Origin: Bugulina stolonifera
Taxonomy: Eukaryota > Bryozoa > Gymnolaemata > Cheilostomatida > Bugulidae
NCBI GenBank assembly: GCA_935421135.1
Contig: OW285195.1
Location: forward strand, 5,246,701-5,310,700
DNA length: 64,000 nucleotides
Reading direction: 5' to 3'
Shown piece by piece: positions 1 to 11,500 of the stretch (position 1 is the first letter of the stretch; every line of letters begins with the position of its first letter). The translations under genes were made by a program, and so were the position numbers. The notes below the pieces were generated by a model that had not been told where the DNA came from, did not search any database, and saw only the letters and a program-made list of their open reading frames with translations.

Positions 1-684
1 TTGTAAGCCTTCACTTCATTTGTAAAGCGTGGCAGTAGGTTTTCCAGTGAGTGCATATAATATTATAGTTTGATAGTTTGCGAAATGTAATGCGTTTGTT
101 TGGTTTGAAATCGGAATTATTGGTCACCATATACGATATACAATGATGTCGACACTAATCAGTTATAATCTTGGCGTGACTGTACTATATACTGTACCAG
201 ATACATTCCGTTGGAGTTAGGGTGAACTAATCTACTACCCTGAGAATGTTGACTCCATCTCTATCTGAAGCCTACACTTTAGTACATGTAGAACCACTTG
301 GTGATCGTCTGCCAATGTTATATCTACTAGTGACTGTCTATTGCACAGCATCACTAACAGACCGCAAGGCTGTAGCTACTGAGAGCCCATAATATGAAAT
401 TTTGTTTTCAGGTATTATGGCACACTGCCAGCTGTGCTGTTTATACTTAAGCAAACTAACTGCTTCATTGGGTCATAGTATGGTATCAACATTGTCAAGT
501 TATCTTCTTGTCATCAGCGTGTAGGCCTATCCCATTTATTTACATTACAAAAAAGTTACCAGTTTTACACGACATACATAGTATTAGTACTGCAATGTGT
601 ATATGGTGTGAAGTTATCATACCATTTCTGTACTTTGTCAAGAGAGGGCAACACCTAGTTTACTATTATCTCTACCCTCTACAT
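1..684. other. Non-coding lead-in, probably lipase intron
   Basis: I find no exon of the downstream lipase here, and the short open frames match nothing I know. The first recognisable lipase exon begins at 2105 in phase 0. The missing N-terminal third of that protein must therefore be encoded upstream of the window, and this stretch is probably intron. The last 8 bases (677-684, CTCTACAT) are the target-site copy of the transposon that follows. Confidence 0.5.
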
Positions 685-1021
685 CAGGGATGCCCAAACT
701 TTTTGGTGGAAAGGGACAAATTCTAAAAGCGTAGCATAGCAAGGGACACTTAGATTTTGTTGCTGCATTTATTGAGGTTATTAAATGGGCAGTTTGATTA
801 TGATACAAAACGAGTTATTTTACAGTTTTAACACGCAAATTTATTGGTTGTGTTTTAACCAAAGTATAACAGCAATTAATCATCTGCGTTTGAAGTACAC
901 GAAAACAGAATCAAGGGAGAAACAGATTAGTGAATTGTGCGCTGTTATTAGCAGCCAAATGACGGTGGAGCGACAGGGCATCACAAAATTGAACGCAAAA
1001 TGCCCTGTTTGCTAAATATCA

Positions 1022-1093
1022 AGTGTGGTTAATAGCTAAACGTAAAAGATTAAACACGTGTTTAATCTTTTACGTTTAGCTATTAACCACACT
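1022..1093. repeat. 72-bp perfect palindrome inside the hAT element
   Basis: Two 36-base arms (1022-1057 and 1058-1093) are exact reverse complements with no spacer, centred on CACGTG. A perfect unspaced palindrome can extrude as a cruciform and is normally unstable. Confidence 0.9.
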
Positions 1094-1338
1094 GACTTCT
1101 GATTGGCAGGCAAAACCTTTATCGGCTCTATTCCCCACTTTTGTTTGTAAACGAAAATTTCAAATTGGGTTGCTGTTATAATGTCATTTGCATGTAGGAG
1201 ACATATTTAATAACAATTGCCTGCCTTGGCACACATGGAGGAAATAAAGTGGTCATGCTGGCAAAATGTGGTAGAACATGGCGAAAATATTCGATATTCA
1301 TATTTGGCCTTGAGCAAATTAAATGAAAATTGTAATGA

Positions 1339-1674
1339 ATTGCTGTCAAACTGATGACACTCTTTGGTAGCACATTATTGTGTGAGAGTTTGTTCAGTCA
1401 AGAACAAAAGTCAGACAAGACTGACTGACAAGCATACTAGGCAGCTACTAAAATAGACAGTGTGAATGTTGCAAGAGAAAGGACAATTCCATGTTACTCA
1501 CTAATAATTATTGTATTCATAAGTGTAACATACATGTATAGCCTGCATAGAATGTCTCTTTTAGTAGCTGCCTGGTATGTTTGTCAGTCAGTTTTGTCTG
1601 ACTTTTGTTCTTGACTGAACAAACTCTTACACAATAATGTGCTACCAAAAAGTGTTATCAGTTTGACAGCAATT
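1339..1674. repeat. Large foldback (inverted repeat) inside the hAT element
   Basis: The arms at about 1339-1453 and 1558-1674 are reverse complements of each other over roughly 115 bases with scattered mismatches, separated by about 105 bases. Both arms carry CAGTCAAGAACAAAAGTCAG or its complement. This may be a second MITE nested in the first, or the structural core of the hAT element. Confidence 0.8.
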
Positions 1675-2104
1675 TTAGATAAATTGGGGTAGCTGCGCTT
1701 TTCACTTTACTCTTCAGCTCTTGACAATGTGATAAGGTCAACCAGCCCATCAATTTTTTGTAGCTTTTAACTTGTTGACAGAAATCTACTTCTGTGTCAG
1801 CTAAAAATACGTTGGGATTTCCGAATTTGGGGATTTTTTAACATTATGATGTACATTATTTTTGAGTTTAACTTGAGCGGTTCAATTGCTTTCACTGCTC
1901 AGCCACAAAAACACATGTTTGCATGTAAAATTTGAGAAGTGATGAAGGGACACCAAAATCCATGCAAAGGGACACTGTGTCCCTTAGGGACACATTTGGG
2001 CATCCCTGCTCTACATGTATCTACTGTTTGCCATAATGTAATATTTGAGTGAGTTGTTTCTCTAACCCTTACTAGTATTAGTTTACTTATTATTCTAATT
2101 TCAG

Positions 2105-5100
2105 GGTCCATTGAATGTAATCATAGTTGGGTGGGGTGAAGGGGCCTCCGCCCCCGACTACCCTAAAGCAGTGGCCAACACTAGACTTGTAGCTAAGCAG
2201 GTGTTGATGCTCATTCAGCTAATGGTCAAGAGAGGCATGGATGTTTCTAGAATACACCTGATTGGTCACTCCCTTGGTGCCCATGTATCAGGCTATGCCG
2301 GCGCTGCTTTAAACGGCAAACTGGGTCGTATTTCAGGTATATTTATGAATGCGTCAACTTTTTTGATGGAATTTTATTATTTACCTTCAAATCGGCTTCT
2401 TGGAGGGTATTTAGTCACTACTCTCTGAACTAAAACTTTAGCCCATTTTCAAGGATTGCAGGTTGTTTTACATGTATATGGAACAGATTCCCTGCTGGTT
2501 GGCTTGATTTTGCACATTTCATAATAACATTGTTTTAGTAATAAAAAAGCAAACGTTACGGTCATAGAAACGTTATAATATTGGCCAATAAAATGGATTC
2601 AACTCCAAACCTAAATTATTCCAATGGCTAATGTTGTCACACTGTAATGTTTCAGGAATGGATCCAGCAGGACCGTTCTTTGAAGGCTTGGACGACAAAG
2701 TTCGTCTCAATCCGTCGGATGCTAAATTTGTGGACGTTATTCACAGCAATGGAAAGCCACTGACAAGCGCTGGAGCAGGAATGTTTGCCCCATGCGGCCA
2801 TGTTGATTTCTACCCCAATGGCGGAAAGAGCCAGCCTGGGTGTCCAGGTTTCTACAGCAACGTATGGAAGGAGATCCTCACTTTGGACTTTAAAGGTTAG
2901 TTAGTCTACTATATCAATAGCGATAGTTTATATTGCAAGTCATTTTTAATTAAATACTGTATAGCAGTAGCATGGTTGTGCATAATGTGAGGGCTGCTTG
3001 TACGATGATAGTGGCAGGAAAGGTGATTCACTCATTAATAATAGCCTGTCCATACGAACACAGCTAGTTACTGGGTCCCTACATTCTGCGATCCTCTTTC
3101 TCACCGTGCTTCTGCTATGTTTTAGAGAGCCATTATAATAACGCATAGTTATCTGAACTATACATTATACATGCATAGTTTATGAGGGGCCGGCGTGAGG
3201 CCGCAGTAGGAAGACATCTCTGATTTACCCGAGATAGTATAACTCCTCATCCAATTTGGATTCTGGATTTGGGCGACGTGAACCACCATTCCTCCCATTA
3301 TGCTTGTATGTGTGTATCGGGAAGTGTTAAACACTGTATCAATTCCCAGCAGATAAATTTTAACAAGTTTACTTTGCTTGTGTTAAAGTCAAGTTACTGG
3401 CCATTCGGTAGCCTTTGCATGCACGTATACAAGCCATAAGATTTTAATGGATGGTGAATTCGAACTTTGTTATGATATTAGAATGTAGAATGATCTCAAG
3501 ATATGTCGGGCTGGTTTAAGTATAACTATATTCAACTTACTCTATGTTTAGCCATTGGTAATCTGGCATCATGCAGTCATAGCCGGTCACATCAGCTGTA
3601 TATAGAATCCATACCTACTGGTAACCACTGCTCCCTTACTGGTGTCCCATGCAGTTCCTGGGTGAGAGCTTTGCTCACTCTTTTCTATCTGTCTGTCTGT
3701 CTGTCTGTCATTACCTGGTTCATCTCTAGACCTTTCTTTAAATATAGTATAGGGAAGGGACCTAGAGGTGCAAATTAGTAGCCAGTGTCAGCACGGATAT
3801 AGCATTGTATACCTGTGTCTGTCAACCACCTGTTAGAGGTCTCAACATGGGTATAACAATGTACACCTGTGGATGTCACCCAACTGTCAGAGGTGTCAGC
3901 ATAGATATAGCACTATATACCTGTGCCAACCACTTGTTAGAGGTGTCAGCACGCATATAATCTTATGCATCTGTCATGGGTGTCGTCCACTTGTTGAAGG
4001 TGTCCTATGTTTGATTCTTGCAGGTATTGGTTCACTTGCTTCATGTAGTCACAGTCGCTCTCACTACTATTATATGGAATCAATCACTCAGGATGGGTGT
4101 AGGTTCTTGTCTCACCCCTGTAATAGTTGGGTAAGATATCGCTGCTAGCTTCACCACTGTTAGCTCCCCACTGTTAGCTCCATCACTGCTAGCTTCCCCA
4201 CTACTGGCTCCCCCACTGCTAGCTCCACCACTGCAGTAGCTCCCCTACTGCTAGCTCCCCCACTGCTGGCTCCCCTACTGTGTTATCTACATGTACATAA
4301 TTATGTAGCTATGCCAGGGGTGTGTTGAGGCTACCCACTACTTATTACTTAGGTGAACTGATTTACGCTCTCTGTTCTAACTATGTCCTGGCTAGGTGTG
4401 TAGTAATGGTAGTTGCAGTAGTGGTGTCTGTGGTAATACCAATTTCTGGTCTTTGGCATCACTAATATTTGATACAATCAGTAAGTGGAGTAGGCTAATA
4501 GTATAGTGTAGTAGCAGTGAGTAGACCAGAGAAAATTTGACATGCTATTAAATTATCTTGTCCTATAAGAATTTGCCTTCAGTGGATCAAGGAGTGGATA
4601 CAGTGAAACATGAACCCTAATAGTTATTACACTACCTTTGATCATAGACAGATTAGAATGAAGGCGCATTCATGACTTTTAATTGGCCTGTTCATATCTT
4701 CCTCCACAAATCGTACATCTACATCCTGTGTCATAGCGTGACCACATTGGCACGGTTTATGACATTCTGAAAATAAATATGAAGGATTTCTTCCGCAATG
4801 GTCATTAAAATTATGTTTTAAACGAAAAGGAAAAACTTATATAAACTTACCGGTTTTACCTCCTGCTATTATTCCCAGGTGATAAACCATTGATCTAATG
4901 AGATATGTATGACAGTAAAGCTATCAAATACGATTATAGCCGATATTATATTGGAACATTATATTAAAAGCGCTCTTGTGTGCTTGTTTTAGTTTCTGAG
5001 ATACTTCTCTGGTAATAATAAAAAGGGCCAGCATATATTACTTCATCCGCTGGAGAGGAAGCCGCATATGACAAGTCATTTGAATAGTGCGTCCAGTTTC

Positions 5101-7333
5101 CCCGGCCTGCTCTTCACCACTACACTAAACTAAACTGTATTTACTGAATGCTAGATACTATTAAGCATGTTGTCCACTATAAAATCACATGTTTCTAGCA
5201 ACTACAAATGTAGGTCAAATAATGAACCTGAACTTCTCCGAAGATCACACAGTTTCCTGTTGGAAGTAGTGCAAGCTAATGTAGTTGAATTAAAAGTGAA
5301 GGTTTTTCTAACAGGATGACTATGAGTCTGGAAAGTGTACTTCCTGCGGAGAACATGGATGTTCTGAGATGGGATACCACGCTATAGAGTATGCTGGAAG
5401 AGGGAATTACTATCTTCTTACTAAAGGTAAGATAACTCCTTATTTGATATAATAACTTTCACAACTGCATGTAATTTTATCTACTAATAGGTCATTATTT
5501 AACCTCAGAGTCACAAGAACGGCGAGGATTCTAGGCTAACATTGCCAATTATGTTTTTCCCACATGTTGTTACTTACATGTATATCACAGTTTCATGTGT
5601 AATAATTTTTATTTTGGCCACTGCAATAGTTCCTAGTGTTATTATAATAGTGTGCCAATAGTGTCCCATATAATAGCGAAGGCCTATAATATCATGGTCA
5701 ATGTGTAATAGGGTGTAATAGCGTTGTGTGGGGACTCGTGTAACACTCCCACGTGTAATCACTTGTGTATTTATATATCCAGGTTTTAAGACAGCCAGTG
5801 CACCAGATGGTGAACAGTTCTGTGGGTCCACATATGATGTGCTAGTTAAATCTAGCTCAGGTTCTGATATCAAAGGAAAGATTGAACTCAATATTAAAGG
5901 AGCAGAGTCTACATTTGTTACTCCATTCCAAGGGTTAGTTATACTGTATTATATTGAAGAGAATGTATTTACAGGCTCCATAAATTCTTCCAATATCTAT
6001 GCAGCAACTTCAAATGACGTTTAGCTTTAAAACGTGTCACCAAATTGGAGTTATCCTTTCTTTACTTCAGTACAGAGGAATACCGAACTCTATGACAAAA
6101 ACATCCAATAACACTATTTAGTCTATACCCAAATCTGATAGGCCACATTGTTTACACTTCAGCACAAGGCAGGGCAACTCCAACTAGAATGTGTCATGGT
6201 AGTTTTAATGTTTGAAGTCATTTTCTATGCACTCCGTACAAGTGCATGTACATACATGTAGTTATGTAGCTACCGTAGGCCTAGATGTATACATGTAGAT
6301 GTCTGTATATACATGTATACTGTTTATTATAGTCTATGTAAGGACTCCTTACATTCAGTGGAAAGTGTTAAAGCACATTTTGTCCAAAAGTAAAAACCTC
6401 AGTAGCACAATTATTACTGCTAGTATTATGAGTTACAGTGACATATGATCGAAAATGGTCATACAAGGGTATATTATCTCAAGGAATAATTTATAATTGA
6501 AGGTTGAGAAAACTACTAACTTTACAACATGTGTACTCTACATGCAGGCTTGCTTTCCATGAGCCTATTAACTTGTTACATATTGCAACTAACTGTTTCT
6601 ATAGTCCAAGTTCTAATCTATAGCATGTGTTCCACACAGGGATGAGGATGAGTTGGGAGTTGAGTCTAAGATTGTCATAGTAGACTATCAAGAATTAGGG
6701 GACATCATCTCTGTCGCCCTCACTTATACCCAACATGGTGGGTCCTTCTTCTTTGGCCTTGGGAAAGGTACAGATCAGTGGGAGCTGGACTATATAGTTA
6801 TATGGCACAACGAGAAACAGTGAGTCATTCTTGGTCTTTCCTGATCCCATGTACATGCTTTCTACTCTCTTAGTCCTTATTTGTAATACTCCATGTCGTA
6901 AATTATATCTTGGTATTATATACACTCACACCCAATCTACGTATACAGTGTACTGTTTCAGTGTTAGACACCCCATTTGGGCAGCTCAGAAATAGCTCCG
7001 GGAGCGTGCATTGGCAATACGGTACACTGTATATATGCAGCAAAACATGTTTAAAAGGTGTGAAATGCACTGAGCCAGAGTTCTCCAGCTGTCAAAGGAA
7101 GTAGGAACAATGCTAGCAGCCCAGTATAGCCTCCAGAAGTAAAATATTGTGTACAGGAAGTTCAGTTTTGAAGCTAAGTGTTAACATAGCTGGTTTTATC
7201 GACATGTTTTGTCTATTTTCATTGCACAGTATGATTTCCATGTTATATAATTTACAGGTATAAGGTATGTCAAAACAGGCCAGTCTTGATCAAGTCTGGA
7301 GCTCCAGTAACTCTCCCGCTCTGCACCAGATAG
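2105..7333 (+). CDS. Pancreatic-type triglyceride lipase, 3' two thirds
   Basis: Exons 2105-2336, 2656-2895, then one of 3552-3661 or 4024-4130, then 5315-5426, 5783-5933, 6640-6819 and 7258-7333 (TAG at 7331). All phases agree and give 365-366 residues; the N-terminal part lies upstream of the window. The alpha/beta-hydrolase triad is intact: Ser in GHSLG (2264-2278), Asp in GMDPAGP (start of exon 2656) and His in [11 protein letters not shown]. The conserved MGYHAIEY segment follows in exon 5315. The last three exons encode a PLAT/LH2-like beta-sandwich, the lipid- or colipase-binding domain of this family. Members are usually secreted and hydrolyse ester bonds of triglycerides or phospholipids. 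The usual DW before the nucleophile elbow is GWGEGA here. Substrate cannot be told from sequence. Confidence 0.9.
3552..3661 (+). CDS. Lipase alternative exon, version A
   Basis: A 110-base exon behind acceptor TATGTTTAG and before donor GTGAGA. It enters in phase 1 and leaves in phase 0. It encodes the loop [14 protein letters not shown], then QLYIESI, then a second cysteine in VPCSSW. It aligns throughout with version B at 4024-4130. Neither length is a multiple of three, so including both or neither breaks the frame; exactly one must be used. Confidence 0.8.
3786..4008. repeat. Tandem repeat between the two alternative lipase exons
   Basis: Four degenerate units of about 50-57 bases, each carrying TCAGCA..ATATA, an ACCTGTG-like core and a TTAGAGGTGT-like end. 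The array fills most of the space between the two alternative exons and ends about 15 bases before the acceptor of version B. Confidence 0.7.
4024..4130 (+). CDS. Lipase alternative exon, version B
   Basis: A 107-base exon behind acceptor TTCTTGCAG and before donor GTAAGA. It enters in phase 1 and leaves in phase 0, exactly like version A. It encodes [20 protein letters not shown], then a cysteine-containing stretch ending HPCNSW. It joins in frame to DDYESGKC at 5315. The shared CSHSRSH...ES...PC frame against a diverged middle is what a duplicated alternative exon would show. Confidence 0.85.
4140..4282. repeat. GCTAGCTCCCCCACT minisatellite
   Basis: About seven imperfect units of 15-20 bases built on CACTGCTAGCTCCCC. 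The array starts about 10 bases after the 5' splice site of lipase exon version B. Confidence 0.75.
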
Positions 7334-7436
7334 AAGTACTAACTGCAAGTATATAAACACTCCGTGTGATAGATCTGATCAGATTGTAATGATTTTGTTC
7401 ACCTTTATGTGACCTTGGAGTAGCACTAGCCTATGA

Positions 7437-7442
7437 AATAAA
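7437..7442 (+). terminator. Lipase poly(A) signal
   Basis: AATAAA about 105 bases after the lipase stop codon, giving a compact 3' UTR. Confidence 0.6.
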
Positions 7443-8494
7443 GAATAGTTTGAAGCTAAAATTCCTTGCTATATAAATAACGAGTTTTGATTTGTTCTAG
7501 ACTAGTCTAGTGTGTATTTCGTGAAAGAGAAGTATGAATACAACTTCTTCTGTTTTGCCCTCAGAGTTTCCTGGCAGAATATTAAGGTTGTTTCCCCAGT
7601 GCCAGCCGCAGGTTTTATTTCAGAGTTGTCTCTCTTATCTTCTGCCCTTGGGCTATCCATAAAGCATGGTGGTTGGGAGCAGGCACTAACTGCTCTCGTT
7701 GTTTGGAATCATCCACCTTCCAAACTAAACAGTTTCAAACCTTAAAGGTCAAGATGATGCATACAAATTGAAGTTGTGGTCTCCCGTTCACGTTATATTC
7801 AAATATGTATGAGGCAATGTATGGTAACTCCTTACAGTTACACTATGGTGTGAAATGGTTTTTAAGTCGTTTCCAAGGATCAGGAGCTGCCTTTATGCAC
7901 TTGGTGGGTGTGACTTAATCATTCTAGTGATGACTAAGTTGTAACCTGCACTAGACTCAGCCAATGAAAATCTAAAAAGCTGTACTAGATTATTGCACAA
8001 TTACACTGTAATGAAAGACAACTCTCATTACAACTGGGAAAAGGGATAGGGTATCCACTACAGCTTCCCTTAACTCCATAACACATGCTTCGTTAATATA
8101 AAATCCTGCAATCAATGTTGATGTAGCATAACGTCATAACTCATTCATACAAGAGATTCCCCATAGGAGGTAAACTGGTAATAGCCATAATATTGTAGTC
8201 TTATTTGTAAAACAGTTATGTTGCACTCCGAACATTCTGTCTGCTTCAACTGAGTGATTGTCTCCTCTTGTATCAATACCAGCAACATTATGACTTTCAT
8301 CCATCAAAATATTCTAAATCTCAATAACATAACTTTATGATTTCTATTGTTGTAAATCCAAACATTTGTTATAATTTATCTTAGTTGAGTTAGTATACCA
8401 ACTAGTCTACAGTTGGCTATTGTTAGCACTGTCACTATTTTAACGAGTCTTTCATTTGATGCACCTACATCCTGTCGAGGGAACTCTGTAAGGT
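7443..8494. other. Spacer between lipase and the four-helix gene
   Basis: About 1 kb with no exon I can support. A 77-codon frame at 7512-7745 shows no family motif. The promoter of the next gene should lie near its 3' end, but I see no clear TATA box. Confidence 0.4.
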
Positions 8495-8503
8495 TAGTCA
8501 ACT

Positions 8504-11500
8504 ATGACAAAGAAAGAGAAGGCGGAGAAGCAGCTGTACACGTCTATTACCATCGATACATCTGGTAATAAGTGGGAGTTCCTCAGATTTAGACAGATTG
8601 GTGAGTGCATTACCTTGACCTTGAACCTTTGCTGAAACTGTGTATTTAGCATGTTAGCAATGTTGTTACTTTATGCGAATACAATAATAACTTGATTGTA
8701 TTTATTGAGGGTACTCAATGAACTTTTTTATGTTTTTTATGTTTTATTTTTGCCTGCTATGCAGCCATCTCACAGTGATGAGCTGACGTTTCACAACTGA
8801 TATGTAGATAAATGTATGCGATGGCATGATTTAACAACAGTGCATTTACCAAGAATACACGTTTATGCTGTGTGTGATATATTATACTATGTATAATGCT
8901 TATCTCTCTGTTTCTCTGCTTGCTATGTGTAGGTTTGGGATTGGCTGTGTGTGGAACTGTCGTATGCCTTCTAGCTGCTCTCTTCTTCATTCTATACCTT
9001 GCATATGCTGGCAGCCAGATCTATGTTGGAACTCTGATATTTTACACACTACTACTGGGAGGTAAGGTATCTACCCCTTCTATTTACTAGTATTGGTGCC
9101 TGAGGCTATAACTGTTCATTGCTGAATTGTACTAAAAGACTATAGATGTTATACCCTACCTTGTCACTGGGCAACTATGGTCTTCATTTAGTTGTATAGA
9201 GACACATGCTTCTTATGGCACTACACATTAACCACTACTTACCAGGCACCTGAATTACAAGTCTGCAGTATAAGTAAACATTTCACCAAATGCATATTCA
9301 TCCAGCAGGTGCTTGTCGGCTACATACAGTGAGCATGTAGTTCCTTACCCATAACAGGCTGACAATAAACGCTCCATTGGCGCTTTAAATTTATGTTTTG
9401 TTTGCTCCTTGAGGATAGAAAACCTATTGTCCATCATGTCCATGGACTGTGTTCTCTCACTATGTAATATCAATGGCCACCTTTCCTATGATGAATGATT
9501 TTATGGTATGCCCAATGGAAATGGCCACCCCTTCCTCGAACCCCATGTGGAGAGTGGCTGCCCAAACCACAACCTATAGTTAGGAATTAGGATAATGATA
9601 TATACAAATTGGGTGGGCATGGCTGGACTCAAATGTGCGTTTTATTGTATATATTCTGCTTTATGTGCTCAGGCATACATGTCTACATTGGCACAGTGTA
9701 GTGTAGTTATTAAACATACTCATACTGTAGGTACAGGAGCATCCTTCCTTGGCACTTACTATTGTAGTAAGAGACTAGACACTACTCAGCCTATGCTCCA
9801 GAAATACGTAAGTACATGTATTACACAGACGATGTAGTCTGTCACATGACTGATCTATGCATACTTCAGAAATGAACTGGAAGTTGTCTTCCTTCAATTT
9901 AATGTTCATGAATTAGGATGTTTTTTAGAAACCTGTAGGGCACTTATGTAATTTATACAACAGCTCTACAAACTCCGTGATGTACTTTTATTTCTCCTTT
10001 TTTAGTCCTACATGTACATTATTGTATAACAATGCATGGTTTTATTTGCTTATCGCCATATTATGTTGTACATTGTATAATATAGTCTGCCTAAAATGGT
10101 GAACATTCAATCATAAACCAATGATGGTGTAAGGTTTGAATTAATAGTTTTACTGTAAAATTCTGTTAATGTGATATTTTAATCTATGTTATTTTCTGAA
10201 TATTATTGTGTATTTGCCTCTTTTAGAGTGGGCTCTACCTCCTCTGCATCTCAGTTGATGCTTTCCTGGCACTGTTCCTATTCTCCTACTCACTCACAGT
10301 ACTAACCACTCTGGTAAGTAGCGTATAAGCACACTAGTAAGTAGCGTATAGGCACACTAGTAAGTAGCGTATAGGCACACTAGTAAGTAGCGTATAAGCA
10401 CACTAGTAAGTAGTGTATAAGCACACTAGTAAGTAGCGTATAAGCACACTAGTAAGTAGTGTATAGGCGTAATAGTAAGTAGCGTATAAGCACACTGGTA
10501 AGTAGCGTATAAGCACACTAGTAAGTAGTGTATAAGCATGCTGTTCAGTAGGGTATAAGCACTCTGGTAAGTAGTAAATAGGCTCACCGTTAACTAGTAT
10601 ATTAGAATGCTATTAAGTACGGTATAAGCATACTAGTAAGTTATGCATTAGTAGCATTACAACACACTATAACTTGTCATATCACATGATGTCCTGTCTC
10701 TCGTAATTGTATTTCTCTAGAACCTGTCTATTCCCCTAACGTACGGCTACACGAGACACGTAAAACCAATACCAATCCTGGCTATCATATTTTCTATCCC
10801 CAGTATGGCCATCTCCTTCTATGGACTTTACGGCAGCTGTTGCAGGTACCCTGTCAAACGAATCATGTCTGCTCCAGCAGCTGTTGGTAAGTAGAGATAG
10901 ATAACTGGTGCATTATGGGCATAGCACTCGTTACTGCATTTCATTTTATCTTACTCAGCTACTACAACTGGCAGTTTTACTTCCGAAGTTAATTTGTTAA
11001 TGGCAGCTATCTGTTGGGATATGCCTGTTTCTGTTCTTCTGATGGTATGGAAACCATTGTTTACATCACACAAGGCAACATGGCAATAAAGCCATCCAAC
11101 TACTCGGCTTTTTCAGGCCTCCTAGTTCACTACTGTATGTGCACCGACTCTTCATTTTCAATCTAGATTGGACCATCAAAACAAGGAATAACACAGCCTT
11201 ACTATCTTTATGGTATGGAGCTGATGGTTACTCTGTGTTATTCCTTGTTTTGCAGACAAAGCCCGGAGTAGTCTAACCTGGGAACCCATATTAGAGATTG
11301 GTACGATAAACAATTGTGTAGCTGTTTCTACTCTAACGCACCCTCAGCGTATCACAGCACATGCTTCCTTTACTCGTGCGAAAGGGAAGTTCTCACGGAA
11401 TCGTATCAAACGGACAGGCAGACATTGGATTGACAAATTCTGTTTAAAACTGGCACTATTCCAGATTCAGGTCAACGTTGAACTTAACCAGTGTCCGTGT

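Larger units (their letters stand above)
685..2008. mobile_element. hAT-like non-autonomous DNA transposon
   Basis: The element begins CAGGGATGCCCAAA and ends with its reverse complement TTTGGGCATCCCTG. It is flanked by an exact 8-bp duplication CTCTACAT at 677-684 and 2009-2016. Inverted CAG...CTG ends with an 8-bp target duplication are the hallmark of the hAT superfamily. The 1,324-bp body has no transposase-sized frame; a 76-codon frame at 785-1015 resembles nothing I recognise. It should therefore depend on a transposase encoded elsewhere. It sits in the lipase intron just upstream of the exon at 2105. Inside it are a 72-bp perfect palindrome and a larger foldback, listed separately. Confidence 0.85.

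Noticed and set aside
785..1015. Transposase remnant in the hAT element
   Set aside because: The 76-codon frame has no hAT dimerisation or catalytic motif that I can see.
3552..4130. Both lipase exons used together, as an internal domain repeat
   Set aside because: The first ends in phase 0 and the second needs phase 1, so joining them shifts the frame.
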